From assembly GCA_011033025.1 (NCBI GenBank), contig WFMF01000157.1:1-64000 (forward strand): 64,000 nucleotides of DNA. Reading direction: 5' to 3'. The DNA comes from Beroe forskalii (lineage: Eukaryota; Ctenophora; Nuda; Beroida; Beroidae). A model generated the notes under the pieces. The model was not told the origin of the DNA. It saw only the letters and a program-made list of their open reading frames with translations, and ran no database searches. Of this stretch, positions 47,401 to 57,715 are shown piece by piece. The position numbers were made by a program, and so were the translations under genes. Within the stretch, counting starts at the first letter, position 1, and the number at the start of each line of letters is the position of its first letter.

Positions 47401-48021
47401 TACGTCATCCTGTCAGCCTATTCCTCTCACGCGGGGTTTAACACAGACAAAGAAGTTTACAGTACCTGACTGGACAGCAGCCTCCATCTCTTCAGGGGTA
47501 GATTTGGGAACCTCGTCACCAACTCGTTAGTTGCCTGGGTTATTGACACAGATAATCATATAGGGTTGTCATAACAACACAGTGATAGTGCCTTGTGTTG
47601 CCATAGAAACATACGGCAATGTTGTCATTGTTTGTTGTTGTGAGTAGAATCATGACAACTGTGAGGTAACCGGTAAACTACTTTAGGTTTTCATATTATA
47701 ATCAAATTTGACACAAATTCTATAAATTTTCGTCAAGGTTTGTTTTAGTTGCTGGATTCAAGAGATCAATCCATTCGTTTGTAGAGGATTCCACAAACTC
47801 TCCATTGATGAGGTTATGCGTCTTGTACTGAAGGAGTTTTATAAATAAACATGAGAGGTAATTTCATTTTATTCAGATTTCAAAACATCGAATTATTGAA
47901 TTTGAAAGGAACAACTTCTATGAATAATTTGTGAGATACTTATACCACTCACCAGCTCACTACTCATACATCTTAAACCAAGGGCAGAAGGAAGCCTTGA
48001 GAGGACCTTGTGAGAAAGCAT
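41494..48021 (-). CDS. ALDH6A1: Methylmalonate-semialdehyde dehydrogenase, mitochondrial, with two frame breaks
   Basis: CoA-dependent aldehyde dehydrogenase of valine and thymine breakdown in mitochondria. Exons in coding order: 47953-48021, 47753-47827, 47466-47534, 46952-47058, 46157-46311, 43523-43701, 43280-43377, 42978-43130, 42475-42775, 42058-42198, 41732-41876, 41494-41564, about 520 residues (human 535). Exon 1 ([20 protein letters not shown]) is a typical mitochondrial presequence. Seen blocks: [42 protein letters not shown], the active-site Cys in GQRC at a splice junction, and [20 protein letters not shown]. Exon 43130-42978 is one base too long (CCC at 43107-43109) and exon 47534-47466 one base short (near 47511); each would break the frame. 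Intron 2 needs a GC donor (47751-47752). A strong acceptor (cttctag) lies ten bases before the ATG. Confidence 0.9.
43760..45785. repeat. Satellite B array, about 467-bp monomer, over four units
   Basis: The block ggaggtcccattgaggtacc recurs near 44120, 44584, 45053 and 45520. Each unit boundary carries long inverted arms (tcgattttttgacccgaaaa ... ttttcgggtcaaaaaatcga) around cagtgtatagtc. The array fills the intron between ALDH6A1 exons 46157-46311 and 43523-43701. Confidence 0.92.
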
Positions 48022-48220
48022 GATGGTAAATCTAGAAGAGAAGATTTGGATCAGTCTGAATTGGTTTGAATTTCAAAAAGAATCTAATAATACTGATTGT
48101 GAAGTTCAAAAGAGAGAAATTGTGAAAGAGAATCCCAATACATCATTGCTGAAATGACTAATCAAACAGTATAATTATACAAACAAAGTTAGTAAAAAAG
48201 AATAATTAAAACATAACTAA

Positions 48221-48931
48221 TTAACAAATAGTGAAATAAGAAGACAATATTTCTTCTCCTTCAGAAATTCTTCTGGTGCTGATGAGAACGATCATCCTAA
48301 GGTATTGTGTAGGTTCTGAATAGTTAACATTTGGTATGAACTTCCGTTGGGACAGCCTTATCTGCTTCAAGTCAATGTCAATTTCACAATAGCTTACATT
48401 TGCATTATCTTTACCACCATTGTTGACTAGTTGACCACATGCCAATGGGTTTAGAAGTTGATCTATTGACATCCAAGCTAAGTCACAAGTATCATACCCG
48501 CACATCATGTTTTTATGAGCACACGATTTGTAAATCTTTCCTGATATTCCAAAGTGTTTACCATCAATAAATTTTCCATCAGCACATTGGAAAACATAAG
48601 AGTTTGATAACGACTGAATGAAAAGGGGTTCCCCAGGACTATAAACTGTCCCTGGATAATATGCAACAACAGAATTTTTGGGCAATGATCCTTTAGAAAC
48701 AAAAACGCCTCTGTTATGTAAATTGCTTGGCATGATACTCACATTGAATCCATAGTTATCGAAAAGGAATCTATGGTTTAGTTTCAGATCAGGGTTGAAA
48801 CTATCAATTTGATGGAGCACAATCTTTGAAATAAACCTATTTTCATCATCAATGATTGATGTAGGCTTTCTCTTAGCATGATTATTGAAATTGATATAAA
48901 TCCAAGGTAAAAATCGCCTTTTAAATGACAT
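48221..48931 (-). CDS. SETD9: SETD9-like SET-domain protein, single exon
   Basis: The reading frame has 236 codons from the ATG at 48931; a longer frame would need a TTG start and is not used. It matches SETD9 family blocks: N-terminal FLPWIYINFNNHAKR, then RGVFVSKGSLPKNSVVAYYPGTVY, SYVFQCADGKFIDGKHFGIS, NPLACGQLVNNGG and C-terminal ISEGEEILSSYF. SETD9 is a divergent, poorly characterised SET-domain protein, assumed to be a lysine methyltransferase; the canonical NHSC motif is not seen here. There is no intron, whereas as I recall the vertebrate gene has several. ALDH6A1 lies downstream and the ETFBKMT-like gene upstream, all on the minus strand. Confidence 0.85.
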   Translation of the reverse strand: MSFKRRFLPWIYINFNNHAKRKPTSIIDDENRFISKIVLHQIDSFNPDLKLNHRFLFDNYGFNVSIMPSNLHNRGVFVSKGSLPKNSVVAYYPGTVYSPGEPLFIQSLSNSYVFQCADGKFIDGKHFGISGKIYKSCAHKNMMCGYDTCDLAWMSIDQLLNPLACGQLVNNGGKDNANVSYCEIDIDLKQIRLSQRKFIPNVNYSEPTQYLRMIVLISTRRISEGEEILSSYFTIC

Positions 48932-49049
48932 CAATTTTTATTAAAGGTATCTTTCTTTGCAGATGAAACTTGTGTGTCATCTCTATTTCACAACATCACA
49001 GGTCAACATGATATCACTATAAAAGTAAATGATCAACAAAATTTAGAAA

Positions 49050-49754
49050 CTATGAAAACTTTAGCTTGAAAACTGATGCACTATGGAACTCATCACATTC
49101 ATCATCAGCTAATTCATATGTTGCAATCTTTGAGGAAAATTTTCTTATCACCTCAAAACCAAATCTTCCTGGATCTCCCACATAAATGTCATGGTTCATA
49201 CAAGATTGGGCCTGACACCATGTCAATATGTCCTTGGCAATAATCTCATCATAAAACATATCACCAAGAAAAATCACTGATCTATCATCAAAAATGAATC
49301 TGCATTTCTTGTTTATCAAATTTTTGTCATTAAACAAAACATTGCTTACTTTATTCATACCACAATTAACCTCCCCAGCAAGATTGGCAATGGGATCTAT
49401 GTCATTGCAGATGACTGACTTCGCACCAGACAAACTAGAGGCAATACCCAGTGCTCCACAGCCACTCCCAATGTCAATCACTGCTCTTCCCCTGACAATA
49501 GAAGGATTATCTATAACAAATCGACTTAAAGCTTGTCCACCATGCCAAAACACAGACCAAAATGGATCACTATCCAATTCAGGTACAGAGGATTGGTGAT
49601 ACCATTGACAACTTTTGTCTATGAGGTGAAGTTTAATTTCAGGAACCAGTTGCACTGACTTTAAAATGGTATTCTTAAATATCAATGACTTGAACTTCAG
49701 AGCATCTTTAATGAGCATAAGGATAACTATAGATTTACTTTTGAACGGATGCAT
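49050..49754 (-). CDS. ETFBKMT: ETF-beta lysine methyltransferase-like protein, single exon
   Basis: The frame has 234 codons from the ATG at 49754. It shows the seven-beta-strand methyltransferase fold: motif I DIGSGCGALGIA, then NDIDP for cofactor binding, and LGDMFYDE after strand 4. The block DPFWSVFWHGGQALSRF and the ending IYVGDPGRFGFE match ETFBKMT (METTL20), which in the family methylates lysines of the mitochondrial electron transfer flavoprotein beta subunit. A basic, hydrophobic N-terminus may be an import signal. It has no intron, which differs from the vertebrate gene as I recall it. A copy of the dispersed repeat lies just upstream. Confidence 0.87.
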   Translation of the reverse strand: MHPFKSKSIVILMLIKDALKFKSLIFKNTILKSVQLVPEIKLHLIDKSCQWYHQSSVPELDSDPFWSVFWHGGQALSRFVIDNPSIVRGRAVIDIGSGCGALGIASSLSGAKSVICNDIDPIANLAGEVNCGMNKVSNVLFNDKNLINKKCRFIFDDRSVIFLGDMFYDEIIAKDILTWCQAQSCMNHDIYVGDPGRFGFEVIRKFSSKIATYELADDECDEFHSASVFKLKFS

Positions 49755-49859
49755 GTTAGATAACAAGTTGATCAGGGAAATCAAAGTTGTTCAAACCAAC
49801 ATTATGTTGATGGCAACTGGTATTAACAAAGTAAAAAGCATCTAAACATTAAGTATTAA

Positions 49860-50010
49860 AAAGTAAAAAGTAAAAGTAAGTATCATGGTATTAAACCATC
49901 TCTAATCGCATACCCAATTGATCAATAACAAATATTAACAATTATTTTGCACCATTTCACTCCGGTGCCCATTCCATAGTAACATTAAAAAGCAATTTTA
50001 CAGTAAACAA
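49860..50010. repeat. Dispersed repeat (TGGTATTAAACCATCTCTAA), copy 2
   Basis: Almost the same sequence as 37492-37630 over 140 bp, in the same orientation, including gcccattccatagtaacatt. Confidence 0.78.
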
Positions 50011-50081
50011 AAAAAATTAACAATGGAACAAATGAATCAACGAAACAACTAAATCAACATTAGTAATCAACAAAGCAATAT

Positions 50082-50210
50082 TCATTAGTAAAGTGAAGTA
50101 AAATAAGCATAATGGTATTAAACCATCTCTAATCTCATACCCAATTGATCAATATCAAATGTTAACAATTATTACACACCATTTTACTCCAGTGCCCATT
50201 CCAGTAAAAG
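50082..50210. repeat. Dispersed repeat (TGGTATTAAACCATCTCTAA), copy 3
   Basis: A third, more diverged copy about 220 bp after copy 2, so copies 2 and 3 may be a local duplication. Confidence 0.7.
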
Positions 50211-50439
50211 ACATTCGTCCCATTTTATCCAATTTCACACCTTAATTATGGTCTACAGGTACAGGTTTACATCCAATCATAACAAAAGTTTTCATGACAA
50301 TAATTAGGCTTGATATAAGGCATTATCATTTTGGAGTGTTTTCAGAGGAGACATTTCACAAAAAGGGCACAATTTCAATATTTCATATAAGTTGTCATTT
50401 GTCATTTTGTTTGCCAAATGTTATTCAAAATACGTTGAC

Positions 50440-50670
50440 TCAAACTTTGCCGCGCGGCGCGGCGCGTTGCTAAACACGTATTATACCCCGGTCCTGTTAT
50501 CGTCACGCGGCACGCTTCCTCACTCCTATGCGGGCTTAGGAAGTAGGAACGCGGCGCGCGTGATAATTCGACAATTGTCTTGCTAAACATGCATATCCCT
50601 GTCTGCGCTGCGATGTTGCGCTGGCGCGTGCTGCGCGCGCGTACACACCTATGTGGGTTTAAGAAACAAT
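50440..50670. repeat. Dispersed CpG-rich repeat, copy 3
   Basis: It contains gctaaacacgtattataccc, cctatgcgggcttaggaag, catgcatatccctgtctg and acacctatgtgggtttaag, the shared words of this family, with GCGC runs. An arrangement of two inverted halves is suggested. Confidence 0.6.
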
Positions 50671-50814
50671 TGTTTTACGTCGCGTCATGACGTTTAGGAC
50701 TTTTAATGCGCGCGCAAGCGCGCGTTTCCAAGAGAATTGCTCTACACGTATAGTGTATACCCATGTTTGCGGCGCTCTTACTCAACATGAACACCGGTGT
50801 GAAATTGAAACCTG

Positions 50815-51049
50815 AGGCGGCCGTAACGTTCGTCGGTCGATCGAATGGAATTGGTCGATCGATCAACTCCATTTGAAAGAACAATGTGTTTTACTGGTCC
50901 CTAATGACTTGAATCATGTTTAAATGAGCAACATTTAGTTGTTTCCCTACTAGCTCAAAGATTTCCCATTTAAAACACATCAGTCGATCAAATGAAGTTG
51001 ATCGATCGACCAATTCCATTCGATCGACCGACGAACGTTACGGCCGCCT
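50815..51049. mobile_element. 235-bp MITE with about 60-bp inverted arms rich in TCGATCGA
   Basis: AGGCGGCCGTAACGTTCGTC at 50815 is mirrored by GACGAACGTTACGGCCGCCT ending at 51049. The arms match almost fully through gatcgaatggaattggtcga. The words cggtcgata and gaatgaagttgatcga near 1104-1135 suggest an older relative in the V-ATPase gene. Confidence 0.85.
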
Positions 51050-52639
51050 GATCTTAGTGATCCTGACAACGTTGCGCAGCGCGCGGGGATACCGATAGGG
51101 CAAAAATAATTCGACGCGAACGATGAATCAAAAGATTGCAATGCGATCCAACCCGCACACTGAAAATTATTGAAAATTAATTCAATTGAAGAGAAATAAA
51201 GTTCTGTCATGTCGACAGCAATTCCCCCAAAATCCATCTTTCCGTTTAATAAATGCTAAAACATAAAATATGCTGTTCTGTAAAATTAAAAGTTGGAACA
51301 GTACTATGTTGAAATTTGGTCACTATTTTGATGCAATGTGTTTAATGTGAGCAGTGTCACACACTCGCACCTTTGTTCTAACCTAAGAATGAAATAATTT
51401 GTGTGAGCACAAAATAAGCTTCATTTATATGAACTATTTAGAAAATATGTACAATGAATAAGTAGACAAAGTAAACACTTGCAAATTTGTGTGTCTTCTA
51501 TCACCATTACATTCATGCATGAAGTAAGGACATGTGTATTTTATCAATAACACTTCTAATTTTATGAATCAGTACTTGGACTTATTGGTCACCTGTACTG
51601 TCACCCTCGAAAGGCCTCCTGACAGGTTGTATCTATCGAATCTTGCCCAAGTCTTAACAGAATAGATGGAAAATAATGTTTTATTGTTCTAATCTGTTGC
51701 TAACCTGTCCAAAACCTGTAGGTGAATTGTCAAAAAGTCCATCACAACCTATTCAGTGCCTGTCAACAAATGTAGAGGATTGTTTGTTTGTAAACCCCAG
51801 AGGGGTACCGCTAAGGATGCAGTACTACCTGTCAGGAGTCTTAGTCTTAGTAAAACAGCCACTGTCGGTTTAATTGACCAGGCCGGTGGCAGCCATGCTG
51901 AGCATGGAGATTATCCCTAATACTTTTTAGGGTCAACCCAGGAAAAGCCTGTCGAGAAGATCTTTCAAAATTGTCTAATTTATAATACTAGCAGAACCCA
52001 TGGCCTCCGGCCATCATTCACAATTTATTCGCTTCAGCAATTGGTACAGTATGATGCAGTACTGTAGTTCTTATCAGTGATGAGGTCATATTTTAATCGG
52101 GTGTGCCTACTCCTCTATGTGATGTCTATATGTCAGGTCTTCAGGTGGTGTCAAACGTCACTGGTACTCTGGTATGAACATTCCGATCATCGGCAATCGG
52201 CATGCTTGATTGGGTACTGAGTGGTGTCAGAAAAATCTGTGGCTTTATATAAGCCACTGGACAGACAGAAATCATAATAATAATAATAATTTAAACTTTT
52301 ATATTATTGTGGCACATCAACTTATTTCAATGCACAGCTGTGCCACGAAAACAAAATTAACAAATATAGCTTTGACAGTGCACTTAGCATTATGAAGAGA
52401 AATAGGTAAAAATTCAAATCAATTAAATAATTTAAAGCGATGAAAAGCACTGTCAGTTAAAACAAACACATATATACAGAAAATTAAAAACTGGGTGAAT
52501 AAGATTAAAAACTGGATATCAAATAAATTAAAGCAATAACTAGCATGCTTGATTATATTAACTAGTCGGTTCCCGTCCTACGGACGGCGAATGATGGCAG
52601 CCGCATGAGCTAACGGCCACATGTCCCTTTGACAGTGAT
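51050..52639. other. Intergenic DNA with the second 36-bp repeat copy
   Basis: The only clear feature is the 36-bp repeat at 51781-51816, identical to 1850-1885. The words catggcctccggccatcattc (about 52000) and cgtcctacggacggcgaatg (about 52575) are small palindromes. AAT and TA microsatellites are present. No gene is seen. Confidence 0.5.
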
Positions 52640-53240
52640 TTGACCGAGCGAGTTTGGAGGGGAAATTCGAAACTTAAATTTCTACGAAAAAAAGCTTCCC
52701 ACGCCCTATACGGTAACCCAATATTGCCGACAATATTCTCAAAACCTTTACTCATCATAAGCAACTCCATAGCGAAGGAATTTTGAAAAAATTCGAAAAT
52801 CTTTTTTTCGAAAAAAGGGCGTGGCCTCCCACGCCCCTTAGGAGTGACAATAATTCCGGACAAAATTCTCAAAACTTTTATTCATCATAAGCAACTTGAT
52901 GAAGGAATTTTGAAAAAATTCGAAAGTTTAATTTTGCGAAAAAAAGGGCGTGGCCTCCCACGCTCCTCAGAGTGACCCAATAATTCGGACAAAATTCTCA
53001 AAATTTTTTATTCATCATAAGCAACTCAATGGCGAAGGAATTTTGAAAAAATTCGAAAGTTTAATTTTGCGAAAAAAGGCGTGGTCCCCACGCCCTTCAG
53101 AATGACAATAATTCGGACAAAATTCTCAAAAATTTTTTTCATCATAAGCAACTCAATGGCGAAGGAATTTTGAAAAAATTCGAAAGTTTAATTTTGCGAA
53201 AAAAGGGCGTGGCCCACCGCCCCTCAGGGTGGCCGAAAAA
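52640..53240. repeat. Satellite C, about 125-bp tandem units
   Basis: Five units share ttttgaaaaaattcgaaagt, aagggcgtggcc, caaaattctcaaaa and tcatcataagcaactcaatg. Units differ by small indels. It is not coding. Confidence 0.85.
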
Positions 53241-53377
53241 ATCTCATATTATTTTTTCTGATTTATTATAAAGTTTTTGCAACACGATGAAAAAATAATT
53301 TCGTTGCCTACTTGAAAACGAATCGCCATAAATAAATATATACAGTATATATTAACAACACGCATTATAAAAAAATA

Positions 53378-53710
53378 TTATATAGTAAGATTATCAAAAG
53401 CAATCTTAAATAAATACGTTTTAAGAGATGATTTGAAAATATCGATGTTAGAACAACTTTTAAGTTCTAGTGGAAGACTGTTCCAAAGTGTGGGACCAAC
53501 TTTCTGAAATGAACGCTCACCGTAGTGTGAGAAAACCCTTGGTTCATATAAATAAATAGAGTGATTATAATTAGCATAACTGAACATAGTCATTAAGTAG
53601 TCTGGACCTAAACCATTTAGACACTTATAAACTAACAACAGTAATTTAAACTGAATACGGTATTTGATTGGAAGCCAGTGTAGGTTTTTTAGAGTATCAT
53701 AAACCGGACA
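53378..53710 (-). mobile_element. LINE 3' fragment (reverse transcriptase C-terminus), second family
   Basis: Minus-strand frame reads NLHWLPIKYRIQFKLLLLVY, then KCLNGLGPDYL, ERSFQKVGPTLWNSLPLELK and FKSSLKTYLFKIAF. This is the C-terminal end of a non-LTR reverse transcriptase of a different family from 37883-39378 and 62135-63800. Only the last 110 codons remain. Confidence 0.8.
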
Positions 53711-53854
53711 GACAGATATATATTTATATATTTATTTATTTATATATTTATATATGAGGAAGAATTATAAGTAGTAAGATATCTGCTGTCCTAGCTGCAG
53801 TTTAACTAAACATCCCAATGCAAGAATTAATGAATTTCCGAATGCAGGAAGAGC

Positions 53855-53994
53855 ATGTTCTTCTCAAAAGATATATTGACAAAGAAAGGAGGGCAATTTT
53901 CTGTGGTGTGGCTTGCAGGAAATTTCAACACAGCTCATGGTAAAAGAAAGCTCAAAAAGAGAGACTATGTTTCAGTTGATGTTGTGAAAGCATG
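53855..53994 (+). CDS. REC8/RAD21-like cohesin N-terminal exon (partial gene)
   Basis: The kleisin N-terminal domain binds SMC3 in the cohesin ring. A 140-bp exon from ATG 53855 to a donor at 53995 gives MFFSKDILTKKGGQFSVVWL, then AGNFNTAHG and KRKLKKRDYVSVDVVKAC. Kleisins start MFY..., carry a WLA motif, and the Rec8 branch has LVKREYLRVNVVKTC at this place, so Rec8 fits better than Rad21. A further exon near 54165-54280 is possible (a frame with QSIIKTVIKANQYSVQRVYL) but runs into a stop after about 27 codons and is not counted. The rest of the gene is lost in the bad block after 54840 or is degenerate. This is a short match judged by eye. Confidence 0.55.
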
Positions 53995-54457
53995 GTAGGT
54001 TTTTAACCATTGGCCTTAATTGATGAATTACACGAATTTATGTATGCTCAGTTATCTTTATATTCCCTATTCTATACTTTGAATTTGAATTTGAATATCA
54101 TTTTACAGCACAATTACAATATACATTTTTTCAATAATTTATATAAAGAAACTTCTCGGTTGTGCTGAGGACAGCACAGTCAATCATTAAGACTGTTATC
54201 AAGGCTAATCAATACAGTGTGCAACGTGTGTACTTACATCTTCGTGGATAAGAACAGCAGATACGTCGACTGCTGTGAGTTTAAAAAACGCCCCCTCCCC
54301 CCTTTTAAGTTTTTAAGAGTTCTTTTCGTAGAATTGTGTTGAATTTGGAGGGTCTCCTGAAATTGAAATTTTTTAACTCTAAAGCTATAGCTGTATTCTG
54401 AAGTATAATTTGAATCATACGTTTATCGACGCAAACTTTTCAGATTCGGACCCGAAA

Positions 54458-54830
54458 CTCGTGAAGAAAATGAAGCAGATGAGCAACATGGGTGGGATGA
54501 GCAACATGCCTGGATGGCCAGCATCTAGCTCAATGGGCGGAATGAGCAATATGCCTGGATGGCCAGCTTCAAGTTCTATGGGCGGAATGAGCAATATGCC
54601 TGGATGGCCAGCTTCAAGTTCTATGGGCGGAATGAGCAACATGCCTGGATGGCCAGCTTCAAGCAACATGGGTGGCATGAGCAATATGCCTGGATGGCCA
54701 GCTTCAAGCAGTATGGGTGGCATGAGCAATATGCCAGGATGGCCAGCTTCAAGCAACATGGGTGGCATGAGCAATATGCCTGGATGGCCAGCTTCCAGTT
54801 CAATGGGCGGAATGGCAACTCCTGGATTTT
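54458..54830 (+). repeat. 48-bp coding-type tandem repeat (SMGGMSNMPGWPAS)
   Basis: Seven units of exactly 48 bp encode GGMSNMPGWPASSSM in one frame (open 54410-54901). Because 48 is a multiple of three, a second plus frame (HGWHEQYAWMASFKQ) and two minus frames also stay open. An acceptor (acttttcag, 54441) precedes it, and splicing there would choose the second frame with an acidic start FGPETREENEADEQ. It may be a Rec8-gene exon or a separate low-complexity protein; I do not recognise it. Confidence 0.65.
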
Positions 54831-54839
54831 TAAAAAATG

Positions 54840-56720
54840 GGGGGCTAGGCAATATCCGGTTTTCCCAGTTCCAAGGGCAACATGCCTGGAGGGGCCCTTA
54901 AAAACAGGGGTGGCGGCAATATGGAGGGCCCCTTAAAAACAGGGGTGGCATGACAATATGCCGGGATAAACTTCAAATGGGCGGAATGAGCAATATGCCT
55001 GGATGGCCAGCATCTAGCTCAATGGGCGGAAATGGAATACCTGGATGGCCACACACAACAGGGGTGGAAATTGATGGGGGGCAAAATGAAAAAAAGGGTA
55101 GTCGGGTAAGCCTGGCCTTGCCCAAAGGCTGGCCGGGGCCCTGACCCAAAATGAAGTGCCACCCCCGGGAAGTCTCCCGCCCGGGGGAACGAGGAAAAAG
55201 AAAAAGGGGGGCATCTCAGGTGTTTCTCTGGAGATTATGGGAGGAAGGAGGAGGCGGAAGAGTGCAAAGGGGGAGGAATGGGGGATGAATGGGGCTTGTG
55301 GTGAGGACTGAAAATGAGAATGGTGGAACTGGATTGATTTATAACATATAAAAAACCTGGCTTGAAAAATTCATCCCTGGACGAAGACTGAGCTCTTTTT
55401 AACTTTACGGGCAAATGATTTTTTCAAAAGTAAAAAGGTAACTTTTCTTAACTTGTTTTCTTTTCAAATTTTTTTTTTCTTTTATAATATTTTTGGTTTT
55501 GTTTAATTTTTCCCCTCTTGTCTTAAGGTTTAAAAGATATTTAACCCCTTTTTAAAAGTTTAAAAAAAGTTATCATCTTTGTTTTTAAAAAATTTATCGT
55601 TTCCTTTCTTATAACTCAAATTGTTTTATCTGGCATATACTGTTAATTATAAAAATTCCACCCAAAAAGGAATGATTAACGGTTTGTTTTTGATTTCATT
55701 CCAAATTTTTTGACATTTTTAAAATTGAAACCCCCCGCCAATTTTTTTTCAGAACAATTGATATTTGATATCCAACGCGAAACCTACGCTAAAAATAATT
55801 CCCGGTTTAAAAACTCCCAGGTAGCCCGGGGGCCCTTTCCCCTTAGACTTGTCTGGACCCCCCTTTCCCTTCAGGGGGAAAAGGGCAAATTTAATAAAAC
55901 CCATGCATGTTACGCTACCTTTTTGTGATGGCGAATTCCCCCCTATATTTCCCCCAAAAGGGGTTTTCGCGCGCGCCCCCTCCGTGGGGGTAACAGCCCT
56001 GGGTTGGTATAAGAGGATGCGCCGGCTTCGGGCCCCTTGGATTCATGCTTAAAACCCGTGTTTGCCTCGACGGACGGCCCCGTTTTTTCTTCTGTGGATG
56101 GGGGGGCAAAATGCGTCCAAAATTTTGGGGGAAAGTTGGGCCCGCGCAAGGAAATTTCGGTTTCCCCCCAAAAACCGGGTTTCCCCACGGGTGCCCCCCA
56201 ACCCTGGTTAGGGGGAAACCCCGGGCCGGTCGGCATTCTCGGAACGCGATTGGAAGCGTTGCGGCCCCCCAGGGCCCGGCCGCTTTTTAGTTGACGATCC
56301 GAAATCAGCGCCGCCCGCCTTTATTCTCTGACGCCGCTGCCTGGGGTCACCCTAAAAGTACGGCAAGGCCCGCCCGACCCCCAACCAGGGGCGGGGCGTC
56401 CGCCGTGCGCAACCGGTCCGGTTGGGCAAGCAACTCAAAAAACTCCCCTTTACCTTTTTACCCCCCATCCATGTGCTTCCCCGGGGCCCAAAATCTGGGT
56501 TGGCAACCTGATTAAAAAAGGGGCGAAAAATGGGAAAGGTGGGGGGAAATTTGTGTTGATTGTTGCCAGACTTTTAGGTTTAAAATTTTTGGGGTAAAAA
56601 AAAAAAAGAAATTTTAAAACTAAAAGGTTTTTAAAAACCGCATTCCGAAGGGTTAAAGGGTTTAGGTTTTTTGGTTGGGTAATGGGTTGGGTTTGGAAAA
56701 AAATATAATAGATTGGGGTT
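54840..56720. other. Second corrupted low-quality block
   Basis: The 48-bp repeat degrades into error-rich copies, then doubled and tripled bases with GC-rich patches unlike the surroundings. Good sequence returns at about 56740. The GC-rich part near 55960-56520 could include vector or another clone; I cannot tell. Open frames here are not real genes. Confidence 0.8.
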
Positions 56721-57715
56721 TTTTATTTTTAAATCAACACCTAAAACAAAGACTCATTGAAATTTAAAAAACAAAACTGATGTATCAGTAAAAGAATACT
56801 AGTGCAACTCGTTGCTTTTCATATGAGTTTCACCACACTCAATAATCTAACCAATCACTATCATAACTTAACCAATATTTGCAATTTTAGTGTACAATGG
56901 GATTGAGTTGACATAATTTATTAACATAGTTTATTCACTACTCCGTGATAAAATTATTGACCTATTTGAGTATAGCCTGGTATGTTGTAGCATGATGACT
57001 ATTGTTCATTGGTCTCACAATAAGAGGCAGTCTGGGCTTGTGCTTAAAACACAATTTCTTAAAACCAACATTTGACTCAACAGCTGGCCAGGTTACACCA
57101 GCTATCTTTTGTAGCATGTGGCAGTGCTTGGTGAAATCACATGGCCGGTGTATCGTGTTGCCCAATTGGCAAAATCCTTTTATTTATTTATTTATTTATT
57201 ACTAACACTACTAATACTAATGGTGGTGTGGTCTGTTTGGATCTTTCTGTCATTCTACATGAAGCTACCTGATGGGGTCATGTTGAAGGAGAAATGTCTT
57301 GCAAATAGATGCATTGGATGAATTTTTCTTTTTGATTTTAATATATTGAGATCTGTATAATTTTCCATTATACTGAGTATATAATGACAAGAGTATAGTT
57401 TCCTTAAGTCCCAAATCTGCATTCTGCAACAAAGCAAATAAATCACATTAATTTAAGCTAAGACTAAGCTGGATTCTAGGCAATGAGATAGCATTTATTT
57501 ATTTCTGCTGAAATGCTGTTGTTTTACTAGGGCACATTGATTGAGCTAGAGTATAAGTGCTTTGTGCTACATTTAGTATTTGGTTTCTAGTTATTTTTTG
57601 CAACTTTTGATTCTAATTCTGTACATTGGGCTCACATATAGGAGCATATTAGATTAATTACTTAAGTATTGAGCTGGATTTTCATGTTTCTACTAACTGA
57701 GTGAGTTTTTTGCTG
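56721..57715. other. Upstream region of the ubinuclein gene
   Basis: AT-rich with a TTTA microsatellite at 57178-57202. A 67-codon minus frame at 56962-57165 has no homology I recognise. No TATA box stands out. Confidence 0.45.

Noticed and set aside
55710-56515. Several GC-rich frames that could suggest a bacterial or vector insert
   Set aside because: The base calls are visibly corrupted (doubled letters), so neither a gene nor contamination can be supported.
56962-57165. 67-codon minus-strand frame before the ubinuclein gene
   Set aside because: No homology I recognise, no splice context and no neighbouring exon; left unannotated.
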